Assembly: GCA_002362735.1 (NCBI GenBank)
Contig: DEUU01000130.1
Coordinates: forward strand, 29,272-37,828
Direction: 5' to 3'
Source of the DNA: Dehalococcoidia bacterium UBA3254
GTDB taxonomy: Bacteria > Chloroflexota > Dehalococcoidia > Dehalococcoidales > UBA3254
Length of the DNA: 8,557 nt
A program made the position numbers and the translations under genes. Shown piece after piece: positions 1-5,421 of this stretch. Below the pieces are notes generated by a model. It was not told the origin of the DNA. It saw only the letters and a list, made by a program, of their open reading frames with translations, and did not search any database. Numbering within the stretch: the stretch's first letter is position 1; the number at the start of each line of letters is the position of its first letter.

Positions 1-147
1 TGTCTGTGCCAGTAGAGCCGGGTCTTTCTTCAATTCACGTGAGGGTTTTGAACCAAGACGTACCATACTGGGTACATGGGCGAGAACATACGACGCTCCC
101 CTTACTACCGGTATTACATTTGTTTTTGATAATGGTTGAGAAGACAT
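1..147 (-). CDS. GrdC-like protein (glycine/sarcosine/betaine reductase component C beta subunit family), N-terminal fragment
   Basis: An open frame runs from an ATG at 147-145 to the left edge with no stop: 49 codons, the start of a longer protein. The peptide opens with a short polar stretch and then reads RGASYVLAHVPSMVRLGSKP, followed by SRELKKDPALL. From memory this resembles the N-terminus of GrdC-type proteins. GrdC is the thiolase/FabH-fold beta subunit of component C, which releases acetyl phosphate from the selenoprotein-bound intermediate of glycine, sarcosine or betaine reductase. That is a match by pattern only, and the catalytic part lies outside the window. An AAGGA Shine-Dalgarno stands about 12 nt before the ATG. 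If the call is right, the rest of a reductase cluster should lie to the left. A more distant ketoacyl-synthase-like protein is the alternative. That this is a real gene start is more certain than the family name. Confidence 0.55.
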   Translation of the reverse strand, partial: MSSQPLSKTNVIPVVRGASYVLAHVPSMVRLGSKPSRELKKDPALLAQT

Positions 148-156
148 GCTTTTATT

Positions 157-210
157 TTATCCTTTTGTCATTTTCCTTTCGAACTCAAAAACTTCTTCCT
201 CTGTTGTCAC
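157..210 (-). CDS. possible 17-residue leader ORF before the GrdC-like gene
   Basis: A GTG at 210-208 is preceded by AAGGA with about 8 nt spacing. It opens a 17-codon frame (MTTEEEVFEFERKMTKG) ending with TAA at 159-157, 9 nt before the ATG of the GrdC-like gene. The Shine-Dalgarno of that gene lies inside the last codons of this ORF, so translation of the two could be coupled. An in-frame TAA directly before the GTG shows that it is not the tail of a longer frame. The peptide is acidic and has no recognisable domain. It may be a real leader or a chance ORF. Confidence 0.25.
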   Translation of the reverse strand: MTTEEEVFEFERKMTKG

Positions 211-301
211 TTACTTTTTCCTTGAGCAGATGACCTGATGGATTCCTGAGCCTGCTTTTACGATATTGTTTCTCGTCTAATTATTATTCCAACTTTAATC
301 A

Positions 302-316
302 GAGCAGGAACTGCTC
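302..316. repeat. perfect inverted repeat GAGCAG-GAA-CTGCTC
   Basis: Two 6-bp arms flank a 3-nt loop. On the minus strand it forms a compact hairpin just before the TGA of the possible relic (299-301). No T-run follows, so it is not a standard intrinsic terminator. Its GAGCAG arm is also present in the loop of the inverted repeat at 339-365, which allows alternative pairing. Confidence 0.45.
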
Positions 317-338
317 AATTAAATCCGGCTTTATGTCC

Positions 339-365
339 GCTTCGACAAAGAGCAGTTGACGAAGC
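339..365. repeat. 27-bp imperfect palindrome with a 7-nt loop
   Basis: GCTTCG (339-344) pairs with CGAAGC (360-365). After one A-A mismatch, CAA (346-348) pairs with TTG (356-358), leaving the loop AGAGCAG (349-355). The loop repeats the sequence at 301-307, so in a minus-strand transcript its CTGCTC could pair with the GAGCAG arm of the next hairpin. Confidence 0.4.
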
Positions 366-552
366 TTCCTGACAATTTTCGCGCTCTATGACTCAGCATT
401 TTCCTCAGAGAAGTCTTGTCCTGTTCGAACAGCTTTATCGAAGTTATTGTAGTACAGCCAAGGAAACCTTTCAAATGGCATAGAAAAAAGTAAGAGAAAG
501 TGATGCGAGAATAAGGCCGGTTGATGATAAAAATTAGCTATCAATTTATGAA

Positions 553-1734
553 TTATGTTTTCTCTTCTTCGGTAGAGACTGAGACTTCTCTCCTGGATAA
601 TGAAATAAAAATAATAGTCCCAATACTTATAATAAAGGCGCCGAAGAAAAAAGGCGAATCATTACTACTTATATCAACTAATTCTCCTGAGACAATTGGA
701 CCTACAGTCATACCGATATTCATTCCCATATTAATAAAGCCCATGGTCGATCCCATACCGAATTTTCTTCCTTCGTTAACACTTAAGGCCGTTGCCCCTG
801 CCATGGCTGTTGCGGTGCCAATAGCTAAAATCGAAGAGAGGATAAGTAATTGCCAGAAAGTGCTTGTTAGCGGTACCAGCCCGGTGGATACCAGAATTAA
901 TATGCTGCCACTGACGGCAATCCATCTTCGATTGAATCTATCCGCAATTACTCCGCTTACCGGGCCCAGGAATGAGATTATCATCATATTAATTGACAAC
1001 AGAAGTCCGATCTGCGTCGGGCTTAAATGAATAAAGAGGGCTCCAAAGAGGGGAAGGAAAGTCATATACCCTCCTCTGGCGACTGCTTGAAAAGCCTGAA
1101 ATACAAAGAGCCCGAGCACCATTCTACTTTGGGTCATCTCACGATAGGGTGTTAGCCTGGTTCGTTCTCCTGCTGAATGATCACGCTTCACCACGGGTAA
1201 AAAAATAAGCGCCACAATAAACGCTATCAAGTTAAGTGCCCCCATGAAATAGAAAGCCGTAGTGATTCCAAAATGATCTGTTAGCACTCCACCCAGTAAA
1301 GGACCAATCCCGAATCCACTGAAGAAAGCTGCATTGGCATATCCCGTCCATTTCCCTTCATCTCCGCTAGGGGAGAGGTCACCTATGTAGGCGAATGCTA
1401 TGGGGATGACCATACCTCCCGCCGCCCCCTGGAAGAGACGGACCAGGATCAGGGTGTAAATGCTGTTGGCCCAGATGTAGCCAAGAGATAAGAAGGCATA
1501 ACAAAGAAGACCGATACAAAGAAAGATCTTCCTGCCCCTCTGGTCAGATAAGCGACCGAATAGTGGAGTAGATAAAATACTGGTAGCTCCATAAGCCGCT
1601 ACGATTACTCCTATCCAGACTCCGTCTGCTCCCATGTTGCGAGCATAAAGCGGCAAGAGGGGAGATACTATTCCCATTCCTAAATTGGAAGAAAACATGG
1701 CTAAAGCTATTATGGGGAAAACTTTTTTTATCAA
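553..1734 (-). CDS. MFS transporter, drug:H+ antiporter type (DHA1-like)
   Basis: A 393-residue inner-membrane protein of normal length for a 12-helix major facilitator. Motif A of the loop between helices 2 and 3 is present (GRLSDQRGRK, about 60-69), as is R99 in the RLFQG stretch of helix 4. A motif-C-like glycine/proline helix (SGFGIGPLLGG, about 139-149) marks antiporters of the efflux class. A weaker copy of motif A (GVIADRFNRR, about 261-270) begins the second half. The tail is short, acidic and hydrophilic. The start is TTG at 1734-1732: an in-frame TAA lies 12 bases upstream, and the next Met is residue 13, inside helix 1. Only a weak AGAG precedes the TTG. The likely role is proton-driven export of small hydrophobic compounds, but the substrate cannot be read from sequence. 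It follows the hydrolase gene on the same strand after 129 bp, so joint transcription is possible but not shown. Confidence 0.9.
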   Translation of the reverse strand: MIKKVFPIIALAMFSSNLGMGIVSPLLPLYARNMGADGVWIGVIVAAYGATSILSTPLFGRLSDQRGRKIFLCIGLLCYAFLSLGYIWANSIYTLILVRLFQGAAGGMVIPIAFAYIGDLSPSGDEGKWTGYANAAFFSGFGIGPLLGGVLTDHFGITTAFYFMGALNLIAFIVALIFLPVVKRDHSAGERTRLTPYREMTQSRMVLGLFVFQAFQAVARGGYMTFLPLFGALFIHLSPTQIGLLLSINMMIISFLGPVSGVIADRFNRRWIAVSGSILILVSTGLVPLTSTFWQLLILSSILAIGTATAMAGATALSVNEGRKFGMGSTMGFINMGMNIGMTVGPIVSGELVDISSNDSPFFFGAFIISIGTIIFISLSRREVSVSTEEEKT

Positions 1735-1863
1735 TCTTAGCTCTGCTTAAGGTGAACAAATGTAATAATCTATTAATAAGTGTTTAATAAAACCCGGCAG
1801 TTTAATCCGTAATGTCAATCTGATAAGGCTCCGGGACAGTATCCCGTAGCAAAAGCATTGCGG
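1735..1863. other. intergenic spacer between hydrolase and MFS genes with two small hairpins
   Basis: Just beyond the hydrolase stop, CGGGA (1832-1836) pairs with TCCCG (1842-1846) around 5 nt, and GTAGC (1846-1850) pairs with GCTAC (1863-1867). No T-run follows on the minus strand, so a terminator is doubtful. A consensus TTGACA reads on the minus strand at 1818-1813, but no acceptable -10 sits 16-18 nt further on. The stretch nearest the MFS gene is very AT-rich. Confidence 0.3.
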
Positions 1864-2631
1864 CTACAGGTTATATTTAATTTGCTTCTTCAGCCAGGTA
1901 ATGACAGTCTCGACGGCTTTTTCGTTCTTGCGGAGTCGGTGCTCTGATCCTTCCAGAATGACCATCTTTTTGGGTTCCCCTGCGGCGGCATACAGCTTTT
2001 TAGAATTAATAACGGGCACCACGTTGTCTCTTCGTGCATGGATTAGGAGTAAAGGCCGAGGAGCAATATCCGCCACACAATGAAGGGCGTTGATTTTTCG
2101 AAAATCGTTAAGCCAATCCTCAAGAGAAGCTGGATATTCCGGATCACGAATGATGCCAATTTTTCGGAAATAATTAACCATCAGTCCGGGTTGGTCCACA
2201 TCGCTGATATTGGTGAAATCAGCCGGGGCTGCACAAGCCACAACAGCTGAAATTCGTTTATCCTGTGACCCTGTATAGATAGACACCGCCGCTCCTGCGC
2301 TGAATCCAGCCAGAGCAATATGGCGGTCATCTATTTCTGGTAATTTCCAGATATAATCAATCACGGCCGCCAGATCTCGTGTCCAGCCAATAATATCAAA
2401 ATTGCCCTCACTACCGCCTGTCCCCCGAAAGCGAAAGGTATAAGCTGCCAGCCCATTTTCGGAAATGGTCTTTGCCAGCAGCGGGTACCCTCCATCGGCA
2501 GGATCGACGTTTCCTGAAGGGACCCCGTGACAGAGTATTACTCCCGGAAATGGAGGTTCAGCGTTCTCCGGAAGAAACAACTGTCCGAGAATCTTCAAAT
2601 TATCTACGGTTAAAGTTACATCTTTTATCAT
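1864..2631 (-). CDS. alpha/beta hydrolase (serine esterase/peptidase-like)
   Basis: A 255-residue protein with the complete alpha/beta-hydrolase signature. It has an oxyanion-loop HG (H35-G36), the nucleophile elbow GFSAG with Ser111, an acid Asp202 in HARRDNVVP after the late strand, and His231 in GSEHR. The FRFRGTGGSEG stretch (about 67-76) is typical of dienelactone-hydrolase/dipeptidyl-peptidase-like and BAAT-type small hydrolases. There is no signal peptide, so it is probably cytoplasmic. The start ATG (2631-2629) has GGAAGG about 8 nt upstream. The gene is divergent from tsaD, and a promoter is proposed at 2705-2732. The substrate is unknown; an ester or a small acylated compound is the family expectation. 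Confidence 0.88.
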   Translation of the reverse strand: MIKDVTLTVDNLKILGQLFLPENAEPPFPGVILCHGVPSGNVDPADGGYPLLAKTISENGLAAYTFRFRGTGGSEGNFDIIGWTRDLAAVIDYIWKLPEIDDRHIALAGFSAGAAVSIYTGSQDKRISAVVACAAPADFTNISDVDQPGLMVNYFRKIGIIRDPEYPASLEDWLNDFRKINALHCVADIAPRPLLLIHARRDNVVPVINSKKLYAAAGEPKKMVILEGSEHRLRKNEKAVETVITWLKKQIKYNL

Positions 2632-2704
2632 CAGAACAGCCTTCCCATTTACTCGCTATTCCCGCGTACCTGAGAATCCAAAGAATCCATCTACCAAATT
2701 CTAA

Positions 2705-2732
2705 ACTATATGGTGGGTGTGTACAACTTCAA
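2705..2732 (-). promoter_or_regulatory. putative promoter of the hydrolase gene
   Basis: On the minus strand TTGAAG (2732-2727) is followed after 16 nt by TATAGT (2710-2705), giving 4/6 and 5/6 matches to the sigma70 consensus. A start near 2698 would leave a leader of about 67 nt. The -35 box lies inside the tsaD promoter on the other strand. Confidence 0.5.
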
Positions 2733-2747
2733 TACTCATGTTATAAT
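2720..2747 (+). promoter_or_regulatory. extended -10 promoter of tsaD, implying a leaderless mRNA
   Basis: A perfect TATAAT (2742-2747) is preceded by the extended element TG-T (2739-2741). A TGTACA -35 (2720-2725, 4/6) lies 16 nt upstream. Transcription should begin 6-8 nt after the -10, at about 2754-2756, which coincides with the tsaD ATG at 2756. No Shine-Dalgarno lies before that ATG. Confidence 0.65.
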
Positions 2748-2755
2748 TCCTATGT

Positions 2756-3763
2756 ATGAAAATATTAGCGATCGAGTCCTCCTGTGATGAGACTGCTGCC
2801 AGCGTCGTCGAAGACGGCGTCAAAATACTCTCTAACAAAATTTCTTCTCAGGTTGAAATCCATGCCCGGTACGGCGGAGTGGTGCCGGAAGTTGCTTCTC
2901 GCCAGCATATGCTGTCCGTGATTCCCATCATCGGGCAGGCTATGTCTGAGGCCGGAGTCGGCTGGCAAGATCTGGAAGCCGTGGCCGTAACCAAAGGCCC
3001 GGGACTGGCCGGATCTCTGCTGGTGGGCGTAAATGCTGCTAAATCGATCGCCCTCGCCCAAAAATTACCCCTCATCGGTGTCAATCACCTTGAAGGTCAT
3101 ATCTATGCTAACTGGTTGACGGGAAATCAAATTTGCTTCCCGGTAATTTGTTTGATTGTGTCTGGCGGACACAGCGATCTGGTTTTGATGAAAGGACATA
3201 GCGAATATTATCTTCTCGGCCGCACCCGGGACGATGCCGCGGGTGAAGCCTTTGACAAGGTCGCTCGGATCCTGGGTCTGGGTTATCCCGGAGGTCCTCT
3301 TATCCAGAAAGCAGCCGAAAGCGGTGCGGCTACTATCAAACTTCCTCATGCGTGGCTGGAAGGAACAAATGATTTCAGTTTCAGTGGAATTAAGACCGCT
3401 CTCCTCAGAATGGTCGAGGGCGGTAAGGTCTCTCTCGAAGACAATCCAAGAAACGGCCTCCCTTCAAAATATGATGCGGCCGCCAGTTTCCAGAAAGCTG
3501 TAGTGGACGTTCTGGTTTCTAAAACCATTTCTCTGGCTAAAGACCAGGGAGTCAGACAGATTCTGGTATCGGGTGGAGTAGCCGCCAATAAAGTCCTGCG
3601 CCAGCAGTTAATGGCAAATTCTCCCATTCCGGTCCTCATTCCCCCCATTATCCTTTGTACGGATAACGCCGCCATGATCGGAGCCTGCGCTTATTACCGC
3701 TACAGGGAAGGCAAAATTGACGGTCTGGATTTGGACGCTTTCCCCGGTCTTAAGCTGGCTTGA
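2756..3763 (+). CDS. tsaD: tRNA N6-threonylcarbamoyladenosine transferase TsaD
   Basis: TsaD transfers the threonylcarbamoyl group from TC-AMP to A37 of tRNAs that read ANN codons. It acts in the cytoplasm with TsaB and TsaE. The protein has 335 residues, close to the 337 of E. coli. It starts with the family signature [17 protein letters not shown]. The metal site is visible as H111 and H115 in NHLEGH and D303 in CTDNAAMIG. Nucleotide-binding ASKHA motifs are VSGGHSD (135-141), SFSGIKTAL (208-216) and GGVAANK (273-279). The signature begins immediately at the ATG, which fixes the start despite the absence of a Shine-Dalgarno. tsaB and tsaE are not in this window. The gene is followed by 149 bp and a separate promoter, so it is probably monocistronic. 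Older databases call it gcp or 'O-sialoglycoprotein endopeptidase', which is obsolete. Confidence 0.97.
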   Translation: MKILAIESSCDETAASVVEDGVKILSNKISSQVEIHARYGGVVPEVASRQHMLSVIPIIGQAMSEAGVGWQDLEAVAVTKGPGLAGSLLVGVNAAKSIALAQKLPLIGVNHLEGHIYANWLTGNQICFPVICLIVSGGHSDLVLMKGHSEYYLLGRTRDDAAGEAFDKVARILGLGYPGGPLIQKAAESGAATIKLPHAWLEGTNDFSFSGIKTALLRMVEGGKVSLEDNPRNGLPSKYDAAASFQKAVVDVLVSKTISLAKDQGVRQILVSGGVAANKVLRQQLMANSPIPVLIPPIILCTDNAAMIGACAYYRYREGKIDGLDLDAFPGLKLA

Positions 3764-3794
3764 GGATCATCTCTCAGGAGCGAGCTTTCTATGT

Positions 3795-3823
3795 TGCCCC
3801 GGCATGACATTTTCGCGGGGGCA
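3795..3823 (+). other. hairpin downstream of tsaD, doubtful terminator
   Basis: TGCCCC (3795-3800) can pair with GGGGCA (3818-3823) about 30 nt after the tsaD stop, with a 17-nt loop; a shifted CCCCG/CGGGG pairing is also possible. No T-run follows, so it would be a weak or factor-dependent terminator. Confidence 0.25.
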
Positions 3824-3838
3824 CTAGAACTAAATATC

Positions 3839-3867
3839 TTGACTTCTCTTATTCCTCCATGTATTAT
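3839..3867 (+). promoter_or_regulatory. sigma70-type promoter of the DUF4389 gene
   Basis: TTGACT (3839-3844) and TATTAT (3862-3867) are separated by exactly 17 nt, each matching the consensus at 5 of 6 positions. A start near 3874 gives a leader of about 39 nt ending in a strong Shine-Dalgarno. Confidence 0.7.
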
Positions 3868-3886
3868 CGTTAAGCAAAGTTTAACG
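3868..3886. promoter_or_regulatory. inverted repeat CGTTAA-N7-TTAACG at the transcription start (possible operator)
   Basis: Perfect 6-bp arms (3868-3873 and 3881-3886) lie directly after the -10 box and straddle the expected start site. That is where a repressor would block initiation; the arms could also form a hairpin in the leader. The half-site CGTTAAG also occurs at 7115-7121 upstream of the DUF4418 operon. Confidence 0.4.
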
Positions 3887-3912
3887 TCTGCAAAAATAAT
3901 AGGAGGTAAAAG

Positions 3913-4581
3913 ATGTCAACAGTTCCACCCACGACTCCGTCTCCGGTTGTTCCCGCTGCTTATCCCGCTACTCTGGATATCGATTACCCGGACCGTAATT
4001 TAAACAGGTTGACCAGCTTTTTCCGGATCTTTACTATTATTCCCATTGCGATTGTATTGGGGTTGATTACGAGTGCTTATCTCGGATGGGGGGGACGACC
4101 TGAACATGGTATGAACTGGCAGTGGGGTACTGCCGGTGTGGTATTCCTGCCGCTGGTCCTGATGATCCTGTTCCGTAAAAAATATCCTAAATGGTGGTTT
4201 GACTGGAATCTCAATCTTGCTCGATTCGGCTATCGAGTCAATGCTTATTTTGCTCTGATGAGAGATGAATATCCCTCTACGGATGAGGAACAGGCAGTGC
4301 ATCTCAATATGGTCTATCCGGATGTGCAAACCCAACTGGGCCGTGGAATGCCGCTCATAAAATGGTTCCTGGCGATTCCACATTACATAGTGCTGGGTGT
4401 CCTGGGTTTTGTGGCCTGGATAGTTGTAATTATCGCCTGGTTTGCAATCCTTTTTACCGGCCGTTACCCCAAAGGTATGTTTGACTTTGTGCTTGGTGTG
4501 ATGAGGTGGGGTGTGAGAGTAGAAGCGTATGCTTTCATCCTTATCACGGATAAATACCCGCCCTTTTCACTGTCTCCCTAG
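3913..4581 (+). CDS. DUF4389 domain-containing membrane protein
   Basis: A 222-residue integral membrane protein of unknown function. A Pro-rich cytosolic-looking N-terminus (about 1-20) is followed by hydrophobic segments at about 36-57, 73-88 and 150-182. The sequence LIKWFLAIPHYIVLGVL (148-164) is characteristic of the DUF4389 family. The protein is built of two related halves. KYPKWWFDWNLNLARFGYRV (90-109) followed by an AYFALMRDEYPS stretch is echoed by RYPKGMFDFVLGVMRWGVRV (184-203) followed by AYAFILITDKYPP. The start is certain: AGGAGG at 3901-3906 lies 6 nt before the ATG. It has its own promoter and ends at the hairpin at 4608-4637, so it is a single-gene unit beside tsaD with no evident functional link. 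The family name is well supported, but no biochemical role can be stated. Confidence 0.88.
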   Translation: MSTVPPTTPSPVVPAAYPATLDIDYPDRNLNRLTSFFRIFTIIPIAIVLGLITSAYLGWGGRPEHGMNWQWGTAGVVFLPLVLMILFRKKYPKWWFDWNLNLARFGYRVNAYFALMRDEYPSTDEEQAVHLNMVYPDVQTQLGRGMPLIKWFLAIPHYIVLGVLGFVAWIVVIIAWFAILFTGRYPKGMFDFVLGVMRWGVRVEAYAFILITDKYPPFSLSP

Positions 4582-4607
4582 ATTTGCTGTAACAATCATT
4601 AAATTAA

Positions 4608-4637
4608 GTAAGCGCAATCTGTTGAGATTGCGCTTAC
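4608..4637. terminator. perfect 13-bp hairpin, probable bidirectional terminator
   Basis: Arms at 4608-4620 and 4625-4637 pair without mismatch around the tetraloop GTTG. The hairpin lies between the convergent DUF4389 gene (stop 4581) and ABC ATPase gene (stop 4707). The plus strand continues with GTATTTTAG and the minus strand with TTAATTTAATG. These are T-rich but not unbroken U-tracts, so it can serve both directions with moderate strength. Confidence 0.75.
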
Positions 4638-4706
4638 GTATTTTAGAAATAAAATCTTTCTGGCAACCGACTAACATAAAACCAGTGCATTAAGAAATTG
4701 TGCGGA

Positions 4707-5417
4707 CTAATAATCAGGATTGTTTTTCGATCCCGTCAGTTCTTTTAAAATCCCGTTCTCCATTTCAAAAGCCCGGGTGGCAAACGGGACCAGCTGTAAA
4801 CTGTGAGTCACAATGAGAAAGGTGACGCCTCTGGAATTTATGTCCCTTAGAATATTCATAACCTCTTTTTCCGTGCGGCTATCAAGGTCGCTCGTGGGCT
4901 CATCTGCCAGTATCAATTGAGGATGATTTATCAAAGAACGTGCCAGAACTACACGTTTGGTTTCTCCGGCCGAAAGCTGCCGCGGAAAAACATTTTTTTT
5001 ACTTGCCACTCCTAACATATCCAGAAGGTCCTCAGCCCGTTCGCTGCCACTCCGGTTCCCATTTCCATTCCCATTATTACGGGCGAAAATAGTAGGCAGG
5101 CTAACGTTATCCCCAACAGTGAGGGCTGGAATAAGGGAGGGAAATTGAAAAATAAAGCCTATTTTCTCGCTGCGTAAAACTGAAAGCTGTTTTTGGTTCA
5201 TTTTTCCCAGGTCAGAACCGTCTATTGTGACACGTCCGGAATTGGGTTTCACCAGTCCGGCGGCGAGATTCAGAAACGTAGTTTTACCGGTCCCCGAGCG
5301 ACCAATAACGATCACAAATTCTCCGGGCTCAATATCCAGACTCACCCCGCGAACCGGAGTGATAGTCGTACCTTCATCCAGTTGAAAATCTTTAGTGACT
5401 TTGTCAAATGATAGCAT
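4707..5417 (-). CDS. ABC transporter ATP-binding protein (MacB/LolD type)
   Basis: A 236-residue nucleotide-binding domain of the MacB/LolD/FtsE class that powers the permease encoded just upstream. It shows Walker A GRSGTGKTT (39-47), Q-loop Gln91 in FIFQFPSLIPALT, Walker B LILADEP (168-174, with E173 as catalytic base), D-loop SDLD (176-179) and switch His205. The signature motif is LSAGE (148-152) rather than the usual LSGGQ. A low-complexity Asn/Gly run (NNGNGNGNRSG, 114-124) sits where relatives have a charged linker before the helical domain. The ATG at 5417-5415 follows the permease stop by 4 bp, with a purine-rich AGAGAG before it, so the two are translated together. The transcript probably ends at the 4608-4637 hairpin. 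Confidence 0.93.
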   Translation of the reverse strand: MLSFDKVTKDFQLDEGTTITPVRGVSLDIEPGEFVIVIGRSGTGKTTFLNLAAGLVKPNSGRVTIDGSDLGKMNQKQLSVLRSEKIGFIFQFPSLIPALTVGDNVSLPTIFARNNGNGNGNRSGSERAEDLLDMLGVASKKNVFPRQLSAGETKRVVLARSLINHPQLILADEPTSDLDSRTEKEVMNILRDINSRGVTFLIVTHSLQLVPFATRAFEMENGILKELTGSKNNPDY

Positions 5418-5421
5418 TAGT

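Larger units (their letters stand above)
299..481 (-). pseudogene. possible decayed small gene with an in-frame amber stop
   Basis: From an ATG at 481-479 the minus strand reads 31 codons (beginning MPFERFPWLYYNNFDKAVRT), then TAG at 388-386, then 28 more sense codons in the same frame (ending DIKPDLIEQFLL) and a TGA at 301-299. The residues look protein-like on both sides of the TAG, with aromatics, mixed charge and an amphipathic Lys/Arg/Leu stretch. The frame resumes without any shift, so one CAG-to-TAG change would explain it. There is no Shine-Dalgarno before the ATG, and the frame also stays open upstream of it, so this may instead be the tail of an older gene. I do not recognise the family. 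A chance ORF remains quite possible. Confidence 0.3.
148..552. other. 405-bp region without a confident gene, upstream of the GrdC-like gene
   Basis: The region separates the stop of the MFS gene (553) from the GrdC-like start (147), both on the minus strand. It should therefore contain the promoter and leader of the GrdC-like gene. It holds a possible 17-codon leader ORF (157-210), a possible decayed small gene (299-481) and two inverted repeats (302-316 and 339-365). No good -35/-10 pair was found on the minus strand. The best is TTGAGC / TAAAGT with a short 15-nt gap downstream of the hairpins. No clear intrinsic terminator for the MFS gene was found either. Confidence 0.5.

Noticed and set aside
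6..233. 75-codon plus-strand ORF at the left end
   Set aside because: It is antisense to the GrdC-like frame, has no Shine-Dalgarno, and its product looks like random Leu/Phe/Ser-rich sequence.
386..388. Amber codon as a pyrrolysine site
   Set aside because: It lies only 28 codons from the end of a very short unrecognised frame, unlike the known MtmB/MtbB/MttB sites, and no pyl genes are in the window; a nonsense mutation or chance is likelier.
521..1030. 169-codon plus-strand ORF
   Set aside because: It lies antisense over the 3' end of the MFS gene; the hydrophobic Ile/Pro pattern is the mirror of transmembrane codons.
1544..1759. 71-codon minus-strand ORF overlapping the MFS start
   Set aside because: It is out of frame with the MFS protein, lacks a Shine-Dalgarno, and stays within sequence explained by the MFS N-terminus.
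1813..1818. Consensus TTGACA on the minus strand as the MFS promoter
   Set aside because: At 16-18 nt spacing the -10 positions read GGGTTT or similar, so no usable promoter can be proposed.
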